The notes: generated from the sequence alone by a model not told the origin. DNA of 16,950 nucleotides from an uncultured Eggerthellaceae bacterium (GCA_946631805.1 CAMPAJ010000006.1:1-16950), one strand, 5' to 3'. Positions 7,149 through 14,894 are shown, counted from the first letter of the stretch. Numbers and translations: made by a program.

Positions 7149-9551
7149 ATGTTTAATCCTAGGGCGCTAGCCACGTCTGTTGGCTATTCTTTTGCATTTG
7201 CAGCGCTGTGCAGTTTGGCAATCATGCCGCAAGCTGCTATCGCCGAAGAAACAACGGACGATAACGCATCGGGCGAAGCGGCGAACGAGTCCACGGGAAC
7301 GCGTGTGTACAATGCCCCCGTGGCCAGCCAAAAGTACGAGACGGTCTATGTGTACACCAATCCCACGGGCAAGGTAAAGAGCACCGAGGTTTCGACCACT
7401 CTCAAGAATCCGCTCGGCGAACAGCAGCTCGCCGACTCGTCGACGCTCACCGAAATTTCCAATGGCGGAAGCGACAAGTTCTTCACGGGCTCGGGCGACG
7501 CCATGATCTGGGATACCCTTGGCGGCGACGTGGAATACACGGGCACCACGATGAAGAAGGCACCTGTTTCGGTCAAGGTGACGTACAAGCTCAACGGCAA
7601 GAAAGTCAAGCCGAAAGACTTGGCCGGCGCATCGGGCAAGCTTACCATTCGTTGCGACTACAAGAACCAGGCCACGGTAAAGACACAGATCAAGGGTGAG
7701 GAAGAAACCCTGTACGTGCCGTTCACGTTCATAACGGCCATGCTGTTCGATGGCGACACCATCAAGGACATCGAAGTCACCAATGGCAAGATCATCGAAG
7801 ACGGCGACAACGCGATCGTCGCAGGGTACGCCATCCCAGGACTCACGAAGAACCTCGGCGACATTGCAAAGGAATTCAACATCCCCGATTACTTCGAGGT
7901 ATCGGGCGTGATCAACAACTTCTCGATGAAACCGTCGATGACCATCGCGACCGCCGGCCTTATGGAAGAGTTCAAGACCGACGACGTGGATACCGCCAAG
8001 CTCGGCGAGTCCTCGAAAGAGCTCACCGACGCCATGGACAAGATTATGAAGGGCACCGACGACCTTAAGAAGGGCTTGCAGAAGCTCGCTGACGGCGCGA
8101 AAAGCGCAAAGGTCGCAAGCGGCCAGCTCGCCAACAATGCGGCAGACCTGGCTGACGCGAATGCTGATTTGTACGAGAGCCTGGCCACAGTCAAGGACGA
8201 CTCCACCGATCTTCCGGGCGGCATGCAGGCGCTTGCCGAAGGCTCTGGAGCCCTTGCCGAAGGGCTGCCCAGCGCGGCAGAGGGTGCCGAGGCGCTCGAG
8301 AAGGATGCCGGCTCGCTCGGCGAAGGCGCTGGTGCGCTCGGCGAGGGCGCTGGCAAGCTCGGCGAAGGCCTGTCTTCGTTGAAGGGCGGCATGGACAGCG
8401 CTGCAAGCGATGGCGAAACGCTCAAGGAAACAGCCGACGAGCTGAACACCGGCCTTGCAGAGCTCGTCGACGGCAACGATCCCGAAGACGAAAACGACAA
8501 AGTCTACGGCTTGAAGGATGCCAAAAAGCAGGCCGAAGACGTTGCCTCCGAGCTCAAGCAACTCACCGAAATCGTTTCGGACAATGGTGATCTGCCTGCT
8601 GCCACCGAGGCCCTGCAGACGGTCACGACATCGTTGGCCGACGACGAGGAGAGCATCGCAGCATCGGCGGCAAACGCCAACCAGAGCATCGTGGAGCTCA
8701 ACGAGCTACTCGAAACGTACAAAGACCAGCTCGGCGACGACTATGACACCATCCTCGCCCTTTCCAACCAGGTAAGCGACCAGGTTTCGGAAATCTACAC
8801 CAACGCCAAATCGTACTCTGACGACTTGGCAGGCGCTTCGGATGGGCTCGCGGGCGTCGACAAGATCGTGGGCGAGGCTACCGACAACATCAACGAGCTC
8901 AACGACAAGCTCGATATCGCCGCCAAGAACGCCCAAGCGCTTTCCGATACGTCCGAGACCGTCAAGAATGGCGTTGCGTCGATGAACGACAGCATCCAAA
9001 CCACGGCGAAGGGAATCGAAGACGCTGCGACGAGCGCAAACGACCTTCAAACAAATGCGAGCGACCTGCAGGAAGGCGCAGGCAAGCTTGAATCCGGAGC
9101 TTCCGAACTCAAGGGCAGCAAGGATGACGGCACGGGCCTGTATGGCGCGGCTGAGGGCGCAAGCCAGATTTCGACGAACCTGCAAACGCTGAGCGCTACC
9201 GTGCCGAGCGTGATCGCAGGCATCGACGCCGTCGTGAGCGGAGCAGGCGAAGTGGCAGACAGCTCCGACACACTGGCCGAGAAGATGTTCGAGTACGACG
9301 ACGCGATGAAGACGCTCGAGAAGGGCACGGACACCGCGATGAAGTCGACCGACGAGCTGACCGAAGGCATGAAGACGTTCAGCGAGGAAGGGCTTAAGGG
9401 CATATCGGACCTCATCGATGAAGATTTGCTGCCGTTCACAGACAGGCTCGACGCGATTACCGCGGCTGCAAAGCATTACAACAACTTCTCCGGCATCACG
9501 GAAGGAACGGAAGGGTCGGTCAAGTTCATCATCGAGACGGAGGCCTTCTAA
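7149..9551 (+). CDS. Secreted heptad/coiled-coil protein B, paralogue of protein A
   Basis: 800-aa predicted exported protein. The signal peptide is almost identical to that of protein A and ends AIA|EE (about residue 32). The N-terminal domain (about 45-290) is closely related: in one aligned 50-residue block starting at G50, 37 residues match protein A. The middle differs strongly: degenerate heptads at about 318-413 (GALAEGL, GSLGEGAGALGEGAGKLGEG), then an acidic, Ala/Ser/Asp-rich segment predicted as coiled coil (about 430-640), one short GAGKLESGASELKG motif, and a conserved C-terminal domain (about 660-800) sharing LIDEDLLPFTDRLDAIT and GSVKFIIET with protein A. No membrane anchor follows the signal peptide. 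ATG at 7149 was chosen because AGGAGGT is at 7132-7138 and the signal peptide then begins as in A; an in-frame ATG at 7098 lacks a ribosome site. It probably serves the same transporter; this is inference. Confidence 0.9.
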   Translation: MFNPRALATSVGYSFAFAALCSLAIMPQAAIAEETTDDNASGEAANESTGTRVYNAPVASQKYETVYVYTNPTGKVKSTEVSTTLKNPLGEQQLADSSTLTEISNGGSDKFFTGSGDAMIWDTLGGDVEYTGTTMKKAPVSVKVTYKLNGKKVKPKDLAGASGKLTIRCDYKNQATVKTQIKGEEETLYVPFTFITAMLFDGDTIKDIEVTNGKIIEDGDNAIVAGYAIPGLTKNLGDIAKEFNIPDYFEVSGVINNFSMKPSMTIATAGLMEEFKTDDVDTAKLGESSKELTDAMDKIMKGTDDLKKGLQKLADGAKSAKVASGQLANNAADLADANADLYESLATVKDDSTDLPGGMQALAEGSGALAEGLPSAAEGAEALEKDAGSLGEGAGALGEGAGKLGEGLSSLKGGMDSAASDGETLKETADELNTGLAELVDGNDPEDENDKVYGLKDAKKQAEDVASELKQLTEIVSDNGDLPAATEALQTVTTSLADDEESIAASAANANQSIVELNELLETYKDQLGDDYDTILALSNQVSDQVSEIYTNAKSYSDDLAGASDGLAGVDKIVGEATDNINELNDKLDIAAKNAQALSDTSETVKNGVASMNDSIQTTAKGIEDAATSANDLQTNASDLQEGAGKLESGASELKGSKDDGTGLYGAAEGASQISTNLQTLSATVPSVIAGIDAVVSGAGEVADSSDTLAEKMFEYDDAMKTLEKGTDTAMKSTDELTEGMKTFSEEGLKGISDLIDEDLLPFTDRLDAITAAAKHYNNFSGITEGTEGSVKFIIETEAF

Positions 9552-9593
9552 GAGGCGCCATCGCGTAGATGCAATTTATAACCCGTGAAGAAG

Positions 9594-9620
9594 CGACCGA
9601 GCATTGCATGTGCTCGGTCG
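9594..9620 (+). terminator. Hairpin terminator after protein B gene
   Basis: CGACCGAGCA (9594-9603) and TGCTCGGTCG (9611-9620) are exact complements around a 7-nt loop, 42 bp past the stop. ttctc follows, so the T-run is weak. It marks the end of the export cassette before the pyrK promoter. Confidence 0.78.
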
Positions 9621-9623
9621 TTC

Positions 9624-9653
9624 TCGATTACGGAGCCATCTTTTGGGTATAAT
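9624..9653 (+). promoter_or_regulatory. Promoter of pyrKDF
   Basis: A consensus -10 TATAAT is at 9648-9653. A weak -35 (TCGATT, 9624-9629) lies 18 bp upstream, just after the preceding terminator. It is 32 bp upstream of the pyrK start, so pyrK-pyrD-pyrF can be transcribed independently of pyrC and of the cassette. I see no PyrR-type attenuator in the short leader. Confidence 0.65.
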
Positions 9654-9685
9654 CGCGGTAGCGTTATCACAAAGAGGGGAGGGAT

Positions 9686-10498
9686 ATGCCTGCTTTGGTA
9701 AATGAAACCGCTCGCATCGTCTCGAACGAGCATGTTGGCCCTCGGCTCAACCTCATGGTTCTTGAATCTCCAGCGATATCGTCACGCGTTCAGCCCGGAC
9801 AGTTTGTTCATATGAAGATTCCGGGCGCTAACGACCATATCCTCAGACGGCCGTTTTCGATATATGCAGCTGATTCAAATGAGGGAACCGTTGACATCCT
9901 CTATCAGGAAGTCGGTGCGCTTACGCGCTATCTGCCAACCCTGGCGCACGAAAGCGTTGAGATGATCGGTCCGGTAGGCAATACATGGACCTCCATGCAA
10001 CGGTTCGATGCGGGCACGTGCACTCATGCGCTCATAGTCGGCGGGGGAGTCGGTGCCGCACCGCTGTTCATGATGGCACAGCGTCTTGTCGAGCTTGGTT
10101 GCACGCTCGACGTCGTGCTCGGCGCTCAAACGCGTGATGCGCTCGTCACTCGCGAACGCTACGAAAAACTCCTGGGACGAGAGCCTTTCTGCGCGACCGA
10201 TGACGGGACGTATGGGCGTGCCGGCTTTTGCACCTCCCTCGTCGAAGAGCGCCTGCAAAACGGTTGCAGCGAAGATGGCGAGCCATACGACTACCTTGCC
10301 GTATGCGGTCCCGAACCGCTTATGAAGATCGTCGCGGGCCTCGGTGCTTCAAACGACGTGTTCACAGAGGTCTCCATGGAAAAGCGAATGGCCTGCGGTA
10401 TTGGCGCATGTTTGTCCTGCGTGGTAGACACGACGGAAGGAAAGCGGCGTTCGTGCGTCGACGGACCGATATTCGATGCGACGAAGGTGGTGTGGTAG
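9686..10498 (+). CDS. pyrK: Dihydroorotate dehydrogenase B electron transfer subunit
   Basis: 270-aa flavin/iron-sulfur subunit that passes electrons from PyrD to NAD+ in the heterotetrameric PyrD2K2 enzyme. The FAD-binding motif RRPFSIY is near residues 54-60, the nucleotide-binding GGGVGAAPLF near 118-127, and four C-terminal cysteines at 237, 242, 245 and 257 (CX4CX2CX11C) fit the [2Fe-2S] site of PyrK. The length is normal for the family. ATG follows a strong GAGGGGAGGG ribosome site (9674-9683). It ends 2 nt before pyrD, consistent with the two subunits being made together. Confidence 0.97.
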   Translation: MPALVNETARIVSNEHVGPRLNLMVLESPAISSRVQPGQFVHMKIPGANDHILRRPFSIYAADSNEGTVDILYQEVGALTRYLPTLAHESVEMIGPVGNTWTSMQRFDAGTCTHALIVGGGVGAAPLFMMAQRLVELGCTLDVVLGAQTRDALVTRERYEKLLGREPFCATDDGTYGRAGFCTSLVEERLQNGCSEDGEPYDYLAVCGPEPLMKIVAGLGASNDVFTEVSMEKRMACGIGACLSCVVDTTEGKRRSCVDGPIFDATKVVW

Positions 10499-10500
10499 CT

Positions 10501-11430
10501 ATGCGCAAGCCGCGTGAAACGGCGGTGAACCTCAACGTGAATCTAGGCGGGCTTCCTATGAAGAATCCCGTCACCACGGCTTCGGGCACGTTTGCCGCAG
10601 GTAGGGAGTATTCGGATTTCGTCGACGTCGCGGCGCTTGGCGCCGTAACTACGAAGGGCGTTTCGCTTAACGGGTGGGAAGGCAATGCCAGCCCCCGTAT
10701 AGCCGAAACGCCGAGCGGCATGCTTAACTCCATTGGCCTGCAAAATCCCGGGGTCGATCACCTTAAAGAAGTCGAGCTGCCATGGCTGCGATCGATTGGC
10801 GCAACTACCATCGTAAACGTTTCGGGGCATAGCTTCGAAGAATACGTGAGCGTCATCGAGGCCCTCGAAGGAACGGGCCTCGTGGATGCTTACGAAGTAA
10901 ACATTTCATGCCCGAACGTCGATGCGGGCGGTATGACGATTGGAACGGACCCCAAAAGCGTCCAAGACGTCATCGCGCTGTGTCGCGAGGCGACGAAGCT
11001 TCCCCTGATAGTCAAGCTCACGCCCAACGTAACGGACGTGACCGAGATAGCGCGTGCTGCCGAATCCTCGGGCGCAGACGCCGTCTCGCTCATTAACACG
11101 CTTCTGGGCATGGCGATAGACGCAGAGCGCCGCACATCGCTTCTGGCCCGAAAAGTAGGCGGGCTTTCGGGTCCCGCCGTCAAACCCGTTGCGCTACGCA
11201 TGGTTTGGGAGACGAGCAAGGCTGTGTCCATACCCATCCTTGGCATGGGCGGCATATCCAACGGGATTGATGCCGTGGAATTCATGCTTGCAGGCGCTAC
11301 TGCCGTAGCCGTAGGAACTGCCAATTTCGTCAATCCCGAAAGCACGATCGAGGTTATCGACGGTATCGCAGACTATTGCGAGCGCCATGGGGTAACCGAC
11401 GTCAACGAGTTGATAGGAGCACTGCAATGA
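10501..11430 (+). CDS. pyrD: Dihydroorotate dehydrogenase B catalytic subunit (class 1B)
   Basis: 309-aa FMN enzyme oxidising dihydroorotate to orotate, NAD-linked through PyrK. Seen: ASGTFAAG near the N-terminus, TTKG with FMN-binding Lys52, NSIGLQNPG (76-84), NISCPN with the catalytic-base Cys137 (Cys is diagnostic of class 1), Lys172 in VKLTPN, and the phosphate-binding GMGGISNG (about 248-255). The reading frame is open further upstream inside pyrK, but ATG at 10501 fits the start of homologues and follows the pyrK stop by 2 nt. The stop overlaps the pyrF start (ATGA). Confidence 0.97.
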   Translation: MRKPRETAVNLNVNLGGLPMKNPVTTASGTFAAGREYSDFVDVAALGAVTTKGVSLNGWEGNASPRIAETPSGMLNSIGLQNPGVDHLKEVELPWLRSIGATTIVNVSGHSFEEYVSVIEALEGTGLVDAYEVNISCPNVDAGGMTIGTDPKSVQDVIALCREATKLPLIVKLTPNVTDVTEIARAAESSGADAVSLINTLLGMAIDAERRTSLLARKVGGLSGPAVKPVALRMVWETSKAVSIPILGMGGISNGIDAVEFMLAGATAVAVGTANFVNPESTIEVIDGIADYCERHGVTDVNELIGALQ

Positions 11431-12155
11431 CGAACGCTTTCGCAAACGTGCCGGCTTCCGATCGCATTATCGTCGCTCTTGACTGCGGCCGTGATGAAGC
11501 CGTCGACCTCGCAGAGAAGCTGCGCGGTCGTGCAAAATGGGTCAAGGTGGGCATGACGCTGTACTATGCATGCGGCCCGTCAGTCATCGCCGCCTTCAAG
11601 CAGCGTGGATACAAGGTTTTCCTGGACTTGAAGCTGCATGACATCCCGTTCCAGATAGAGGGTGCTGCTAAGTCGGCCGCCCTCACCGGGGCCGACATGA
11701 TTACGATGCATATCCTCGGAGGCCAGGCGATGCTCGAGGCAGCGCAAAGGGGAGTGGAAGCTGCCGCTGCCGAACGAGGCGAGGCATCATCGGCAATAAC
11801 ACTCGGAATCACCGTGCTCACGAGCATGGATGATGCGGGGCTCGCCCAGATCGGCATCGAGAGAACGCCGGCCGACCAGGTGGCGCTCCTTGCGGGCGTT
11901 GCGAAGGAAGCCGGCATCTCGGGTGTTGTGGCTTCACCGCAAGAGGCTTCCATGCTCAGGGAAATCCTAGGTCCTCGTGCCTATATCGTCACGCCAGGCG
12001 TTCGGCCAGCTGGCGCCGACAAGGGGGATCAGAGCCGCGTAGCTACTCCAGCCGAGGCTTTCGCTCATGGTGCTTCACATATCGTTATCGGACGCCCAAT
12101 CACAAAAGCAGAAGATCCTGCAAGGGCGTTTGACGAAATCGTCTCGACGCTTTAA
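11427..12155 (+). CDS. pyrF: Orotidine 5'-phosphate decarboxylase
   Basis: 242-aa TIM-barrel enzyme converting OMP to UMP. Seen: IVALDCG (Asp19), KVG (Lys40), the catalytic FLDLKLHDIP with Asp67, Lys69 and Asp72 (the DxKxxD motif), TPGVRP, and the C-terminal phosphate-binding IGRPIT. The ATG at 11427 overlaps the pyrD stop in the ATGA arrangement and has AGGAG at 11415-11419, indicating translational coupling. pyrE is not seen next to it. The gene ends just before a perfect hairpin. Confidence 0.97.
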   Translation: MTNAFANVPASDRIIVALDCGRDEAVDLAEKLRGRAKWVKVGMTLYYACGPSVIAAFKQRGYKVFLDLKLHDIPFQIEGAAKSAALTGADMITMHILGGQAMLEAAQRGVEAAAAERGEASSAITLGITVLTSMDDAGLAQIGIERTPADQVALLAGVAKEAGISGVVASPQEASMLREILGPRAYIVTPGVRPAGADKGDQSRVATPAEAFAHGASHIVIGRPITKAEDPARAFDEIVSTL

Positions 12156-12173
12156 ACGGTACATCGTTTAAGC

Positions 12174-12205
12174 TGACCAGCCATTATGCAAATAATGGCT
12201 GGTCA
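12174..12205 (+). terminator. Perfect 14-bp hairpin after pyrF
   Basis: TGACCAGCCATTAT (12174-12187) is exactly complementary to 12192-12205, with a GCAA (GNRA-class) tetraloop. It lies 18 bp past the pyrF stop. The next bases are tagcca, so there is no T-run. Probably the end of the pyr operon transcript or a 3'-end stabiliser. Between here and the mihF promoter (12206-12292) I see only AT-rich sequence with a repeated TGCATTCA (12225 and 12251). Confidence 0.78.
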
Positions 12206-12292
12206 TAGCCACATACCAGTAATATGCATTCAAGTCAAACGAAGAATATCTGCATTCATATACCATTTTCCTGCACAAATGCAAACTTTTTC

Positions 12293-12329
12293 TTGTCGAC
12301 GTGGGAAAACAGTAATAGAATGTTCCCAC
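12293..12329 (+). promoter_or_regulatory. mihF operon promoter overlapped by an inverted repeat
   Basis: TTGTCG (12293-12298), a 17-bp spacer and TAGAAT (12316-12321) make a good vegetative promoter. The exact inverted repeat GTGGGAA (12301-12307) / TTCCCAC (12323-12329) brackets the -10 and probable start site, the geometry of a repressor operator. The bound protein is unknown. Confidence 0.65.
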
Positions 12330-12489
12330 ATCAGCCGCAACACACTCTAAAACGCAACCGTGGTCATCGTAAGATGCTTACGATGTTTGTGGGTTTGTTG
12401 CGCTAAAACGGTGCGTGGCAGTGTTTTACGCTACCATTGCCCGAGCAAATGAGCTGAATATTGATTACGAGGATAAAGGAGAACCAACA
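12330..12489 (+). promoter_or_regulatory. Structured 5' leader of mihF
   Basis: About 160 nt lie between the predicted transcription start and the mihF ATG. A perfect 9-bp stem CATCGTAAG/CTTACGATG (12365-12373, 12377-12385) sits inside outer arms CGCAACA (12336-12342) and TGTTGCG (12396-12402); a further AAAAC/GTTTT pairing follows. I see no known riboswitch signature. The leader ends in AAAGGAG (12475-12481), the mihF ribosome site. Structure is read by eye; regulation is inference. Confidence 0.5.
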
Positions 12490-12798
12490 ATGGCAATTCC
12501 TAAATTGAGCGACGAAGAGCGCAAGGCAGCACTCGAGAAGGCAAAGGAAGCTCGCATCAAGCGCGCCGAGATCCGCGAGAAGCTGAAGAGTGGCAAGCTC
12601 ACGCTCAAGGAAGTTATCGACATGAAGGACGACCCCATCATCGGCCGTATGAAGGTCTCCACCCTCATCGAAACGCTTCCCGGCTATGGCAAGGCCAAGT
12701 CCGAGAAGATCATGAACGAGCTGCAGATCGCCGAGAGCCGCCGTCTGCGCGGTCTGGGCGAGCGTCAGCAGGCTGCCCTGCTGGAGCGTCTGGGCTAA
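12490..12798 (+). CDS. mihF: Actinobacterial integration host factor (mIHF)
   Basis: 102-aa nucleoid-associated DNA-binding protein, unrelated in fold to HU/IHF of proteobacteria; in mycobacteria it is required for phage L5 integration and compacts DNA. A charged N-terminal helix is at 8-35. The conserved KVSTLIETLPGYGKAKSEKIM and ELQIAESRRLRGLGERQ segments (about 55-95) carry the H2TH-type DNA-binding region and match mIHF closely. ATG at 12490 has AAAGGAG 8 nt upstream; an upstream in-frame extension has no ribosome site. It is immediately followed by gmk and rpoZ, a neighbourhood typical of actinobacteria. Confidence 0.95.
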   Translation: MAIPKLSDEERKAALEKAKEARIKRAEIREKLKSGKLTLKEVIDMKDDPIIGRMKVSTLIETLPGYGKAKSEKIMNELQIAESRRLRGLGERQQAALLERLG

Positions 12799-12807
12799 TT
12801 GGACCGC

Positions 12808-13377
12808 ATGCGCAAAGGTAATCTCTTTGTAATATCTGGGCCATCAGGTGCTGGTAAGGGCACGCTGGTGGCCCGTTTGTTGCGTGAAATCCCCGATGCC
12901 TGGCTCTCGGTATCGGCCACGACACGTCAACCGCGCGAAGGCGAACAGCATGGCGTTAACTACTTTTTCTTGGACCGCGATGCTTTCATGCAGCTTGTGC
13001 AACGAGACGAGCTTCTTGAATGGGCGGAATATTCGGGGAACTGCTATGGCACGCCGCGTGCTAGCGTCGACGAACATATCGCAGAGGGCAAACAGGTAAT
13101 ACTCGAGATCGACGTGCAAGGCGCTTTCCAGATTCGCGACAAGAAACCCGAGGCGCACCTGGTATTCATCGAGCCACCGTCCATAGAGGAGCTCGAACGG
13201 CGGCTTGTGGGGCGGGGAACCGAGGATGAGCAGACCATTCGCCGCAGGATGGAAGCGGCTAAACTGGAACTTTCTCGCAAGAACGAGTATGATTACACGC
13301 TTGTGAACGATGATTTGGATGATGCAGCTGCCAAGCTCATCGCCTATGTGAACGAACAAGCTGAACAAACGAAGTAG
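12808..13377 (+). CDS. gmk: Guanylate kinase
   Basis: 189-aa kinase phosphorylating GMP to GDP with ATP. Seen: P-loop GPSGAGKGT (11-19), the GMP-binding TTRQPREGEQHGVNYFF (about 38-54) and EYSGNCYGTP (about 73-82), and the arginine-rich lid around RRLVGRGTEDEQTIRRRM. Length is normal. ATG at 12808 was chosen; a TTG at 12799, directly abutting the mihF TAA, would add three residues (MDR). Neither has a strong ribosome site, so translation is probably coupled to mihF. Confidence 0.96.
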   Translation: MRKGNLFVISGPSGAGKGTLVARLLREIPDAWLSVSATTRQPREGEQHGVNYFFLDRDAFMQLVQRDELLEWAEYSGNCYGTPRASVDEHIAEGKQVILEIDVQGAFQIRDKKPEAHLVFIEPPSIEELERRLVGRGTEDEQTIRRRMEAAKLELSRKNEYDYTLVNDDLDDAAAKLIAYVNEQAEQTK

Positions 13378-13384
13378 GGGTGTT

Positions 13385-13645
13385 ATGAGCATTATTGAAC
13401 CGAAAATCGACGTCCTGCTCGATAAGACCGACAACGACCGTTTCTTGCTGTGCTCGATAGCCAGCAAGCGTGCGCACGACATCAACGACATGCTGCGTGG
13501 CCAGCGCGACCGCGCCATCCAAATGCAAACTGCCGTCGAAATCGCGCGTGCGTCCGACAAGAAACCCTTGTCGATCGCATTTAACGAAATTGCGCGCGAT
13601 GATGTGTCGTTCGATCCCGAGTCTATCGACGTGAAGAACCACTAG
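13385..13645 (+). CDS. rpoZ: RNA polymerase omega subunit
   Basis: 86-aa small subunit that helps fold and assemble the beta' subunit. The diagnostic omega block is KTDNDRFLLCSIASKRAHDI, followed by NDMLRGQ (residues 14-40). The C-terminal half is Asp/Glu-rich and less conserved. ATG is 7 nt after the gmk stop, preceded by TAGGGG. gmk-rpoZ is a very common bacterial pair. Confidence 0.93.
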   Translation: MSIIEPKIDVLLDKTDNDRFLLCSIASKRAHDINDMLRGQRDRAIQMQTAVEIARASDKKPLSIAFNEIARDDVSFDPESIDVKNH

Positions 13646-13651
13646 TGCGTC

Positions 13652-14869
13652 ATGCAAGAAGAACATCAGCGCATCTGCCTAGTTCATTATCATGAAATAG
13701 GCCTCAAAGGCCGCAATCGCTCTGTTTTCGAGAAGCGTCTCGTCAAGAACGTCGAGGCGCTTCTTGACGGTTATCCCGTAGTAACCGTTCATCGCATTTC
13801 GGGACGCTTGTGCGTATTCCTCAAAGAGGGCACCTCGCTCGACGTTGCTTTGCAAGTGGCAGACGCGTTGCGAATGGCGCCAGGCGTTGCACGCGTCTCG
13901 TGCGGATTCAAATGCGAGCGGGATCTTGCAATCATGGGACAGGTTGCCGTAAACGCCTTATCGGAGTGCGACGACTTCACGACGTTCAAGGTGCATGCAC
14001 GGCGCAACCATACGGATTTCGAGACCGATTCCATGGCTATGAACAGGATCATCGGATCTGATCTATGCGATGCTTTTCCGAACAAAATCGTCAAGATGAA
14101 AGATCCCGATGTGACGGTCACCGTCGAGGTCGTGCAAAATGCATCCTATATATATGCTCGCAGCCATCGAGGCATCGGGGGATTGCCGGTAGGCAGTTCC
14201 GGCACCGTCGTATGCTTGCTTTCGAGCGGCATCGATTCGCCCGTGGCGCTCTGGAAGCTCGCTCGTCGTGGAGCCAACTGCATCGGCGTGCATTTTTCGG
14301 GAAGACCGCAAACGTCGGATGCGAGCGAGTACCTCGTCGACGACATCGCTCATGTCCTCGAACGTACGGGTTGCATAGCGCGTGTGTACGTAGTCCCATT
14401 CGGCGATTACCAGAAGGAGATAGCGCTTTCTGCACCGCCGTCGTTGCGCATCATCATGTATCGAAGGCTCATGTTCAAAGTTGCTGAGCGCATTGCCATG
14501 CGCGAGCATGCAGGGGCGCTCGTGACGGGCGAAAGCCTCGGCCAGGTTGCTTCGCAAACGCTCGATAACATTCGGGCAACCGACGATGCAGTCGACATTC
14601 CCGTGTTCAGGCCCCTTATCGGCACAGACAAGCTCGAGATCATCGAAGAAGCCCAACGGTTGGGAACATTCGAGATTTCTTCGCAGGACGCTCCTGATTG
14701 CTGCACGCTTTTCATGCCGCGCAATCCCGAAACGCATGCGAAGCTTAATCTGGTAAAAGAAGCCGAAGACCTCTTTCCACAAGACGAGTGGATTGAGGAA
14801 CTCGTGGCAAATGCCGAGATAACGGACTACAAGTGCCCATCGTTCAAGAGCAGGGTTAAAGCTGGGTAA
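13652..14869 (+). CDS. thiI: tRNA 4-thiouridine sulfurtransferase, short form
   Basis: 405-aa enzyme that adenylates U8 of tRNA and installs sulfur from a cysteine desulfurase; some homologues also serve thiazole synthesis. Domains: N-terminal ferredoxin-like/THUMP (about 8-170), PP-loop ATP pyrophosphatase with LLSSGIDSPVALWKLARRG (189-207), GESLGQVASQTLDNI (293-307), FRPLIGTDK, and DCCTLFMPRNPETHAKL with Cys350-Cys351 at the persulfide-linked position. No C-terminal rhodanese domain is present, as in Bacillus-type ThiI, so a partner NifS-like desulfurase is expected elsewhere. ATG is 6 nt after the rpoZ stop. Confidence 0.95.
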   Translation: MQEEHQRICLVHYHEIGLKGRNRSVFEKRLVKNVEALLDGYPVVTVHRISGRLCVFLKEGTSLDVALQVADALRMAPGVARVSCGFKCERDLAIMGQVAVNALSECDDFTTFKVHARRNHTDFETDSMAMNRIIGSDLCDAFPNKIVKMKDPDVTVTVEVVQNASYIYARSHRGIGGLPVGSSGTVVCLLSSGIDSPVALWKLARRGANCIGVHFSGRPQTSDASEYLVDDIAHVLERTGCIARVYVVPFGDYQKEIALSAPPSLRIIMYRRLMFKVAERIAMREHAGALVTGESLGQVASQTLDNIRATDDAVDIPVFRPLIGTDKLEIIEEAQRLGTFEISSQDAPDCCTLFMPRNPETHAKLNLVKEAEDLFPQDEWIEELVANAEITDYKCPSFKSRVKAG

Positions 14870-14894
14870 GGCCCAAGCTAAATCAAATTATTCA

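Noticed and set aside
7167..8561. A 464-codon - strand frame opposite protein B.
   Set aside because: Same explanation: a shadow of the + strand codon pattern, with no motif.
4088..9551. Type VII secretion EsaA or a phage tape-measure protein.
   Set aside because: Only the heptad pattern is shared. There are no flanking TM segments as in EsaA, no other T7SS or phage genes, and signal peptides are present.
10228..10500. Upstream extension of the pyrD frame.
   Set aside because: It lies within pyrK; homology begins at ATG 10501, right after the pyrK stop.
12224..12406. A 60-codon small frame between pyrF and mihF.
   Set aside because: It runs through the mihF promoter and leader hairpin, lacks a ribosome site and has no recognisable features.
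12415..12489. N-terminal extension of mihF.
   Set aside because: Not part of the family; ATG 12490 has AAAGGAG at good spacing.
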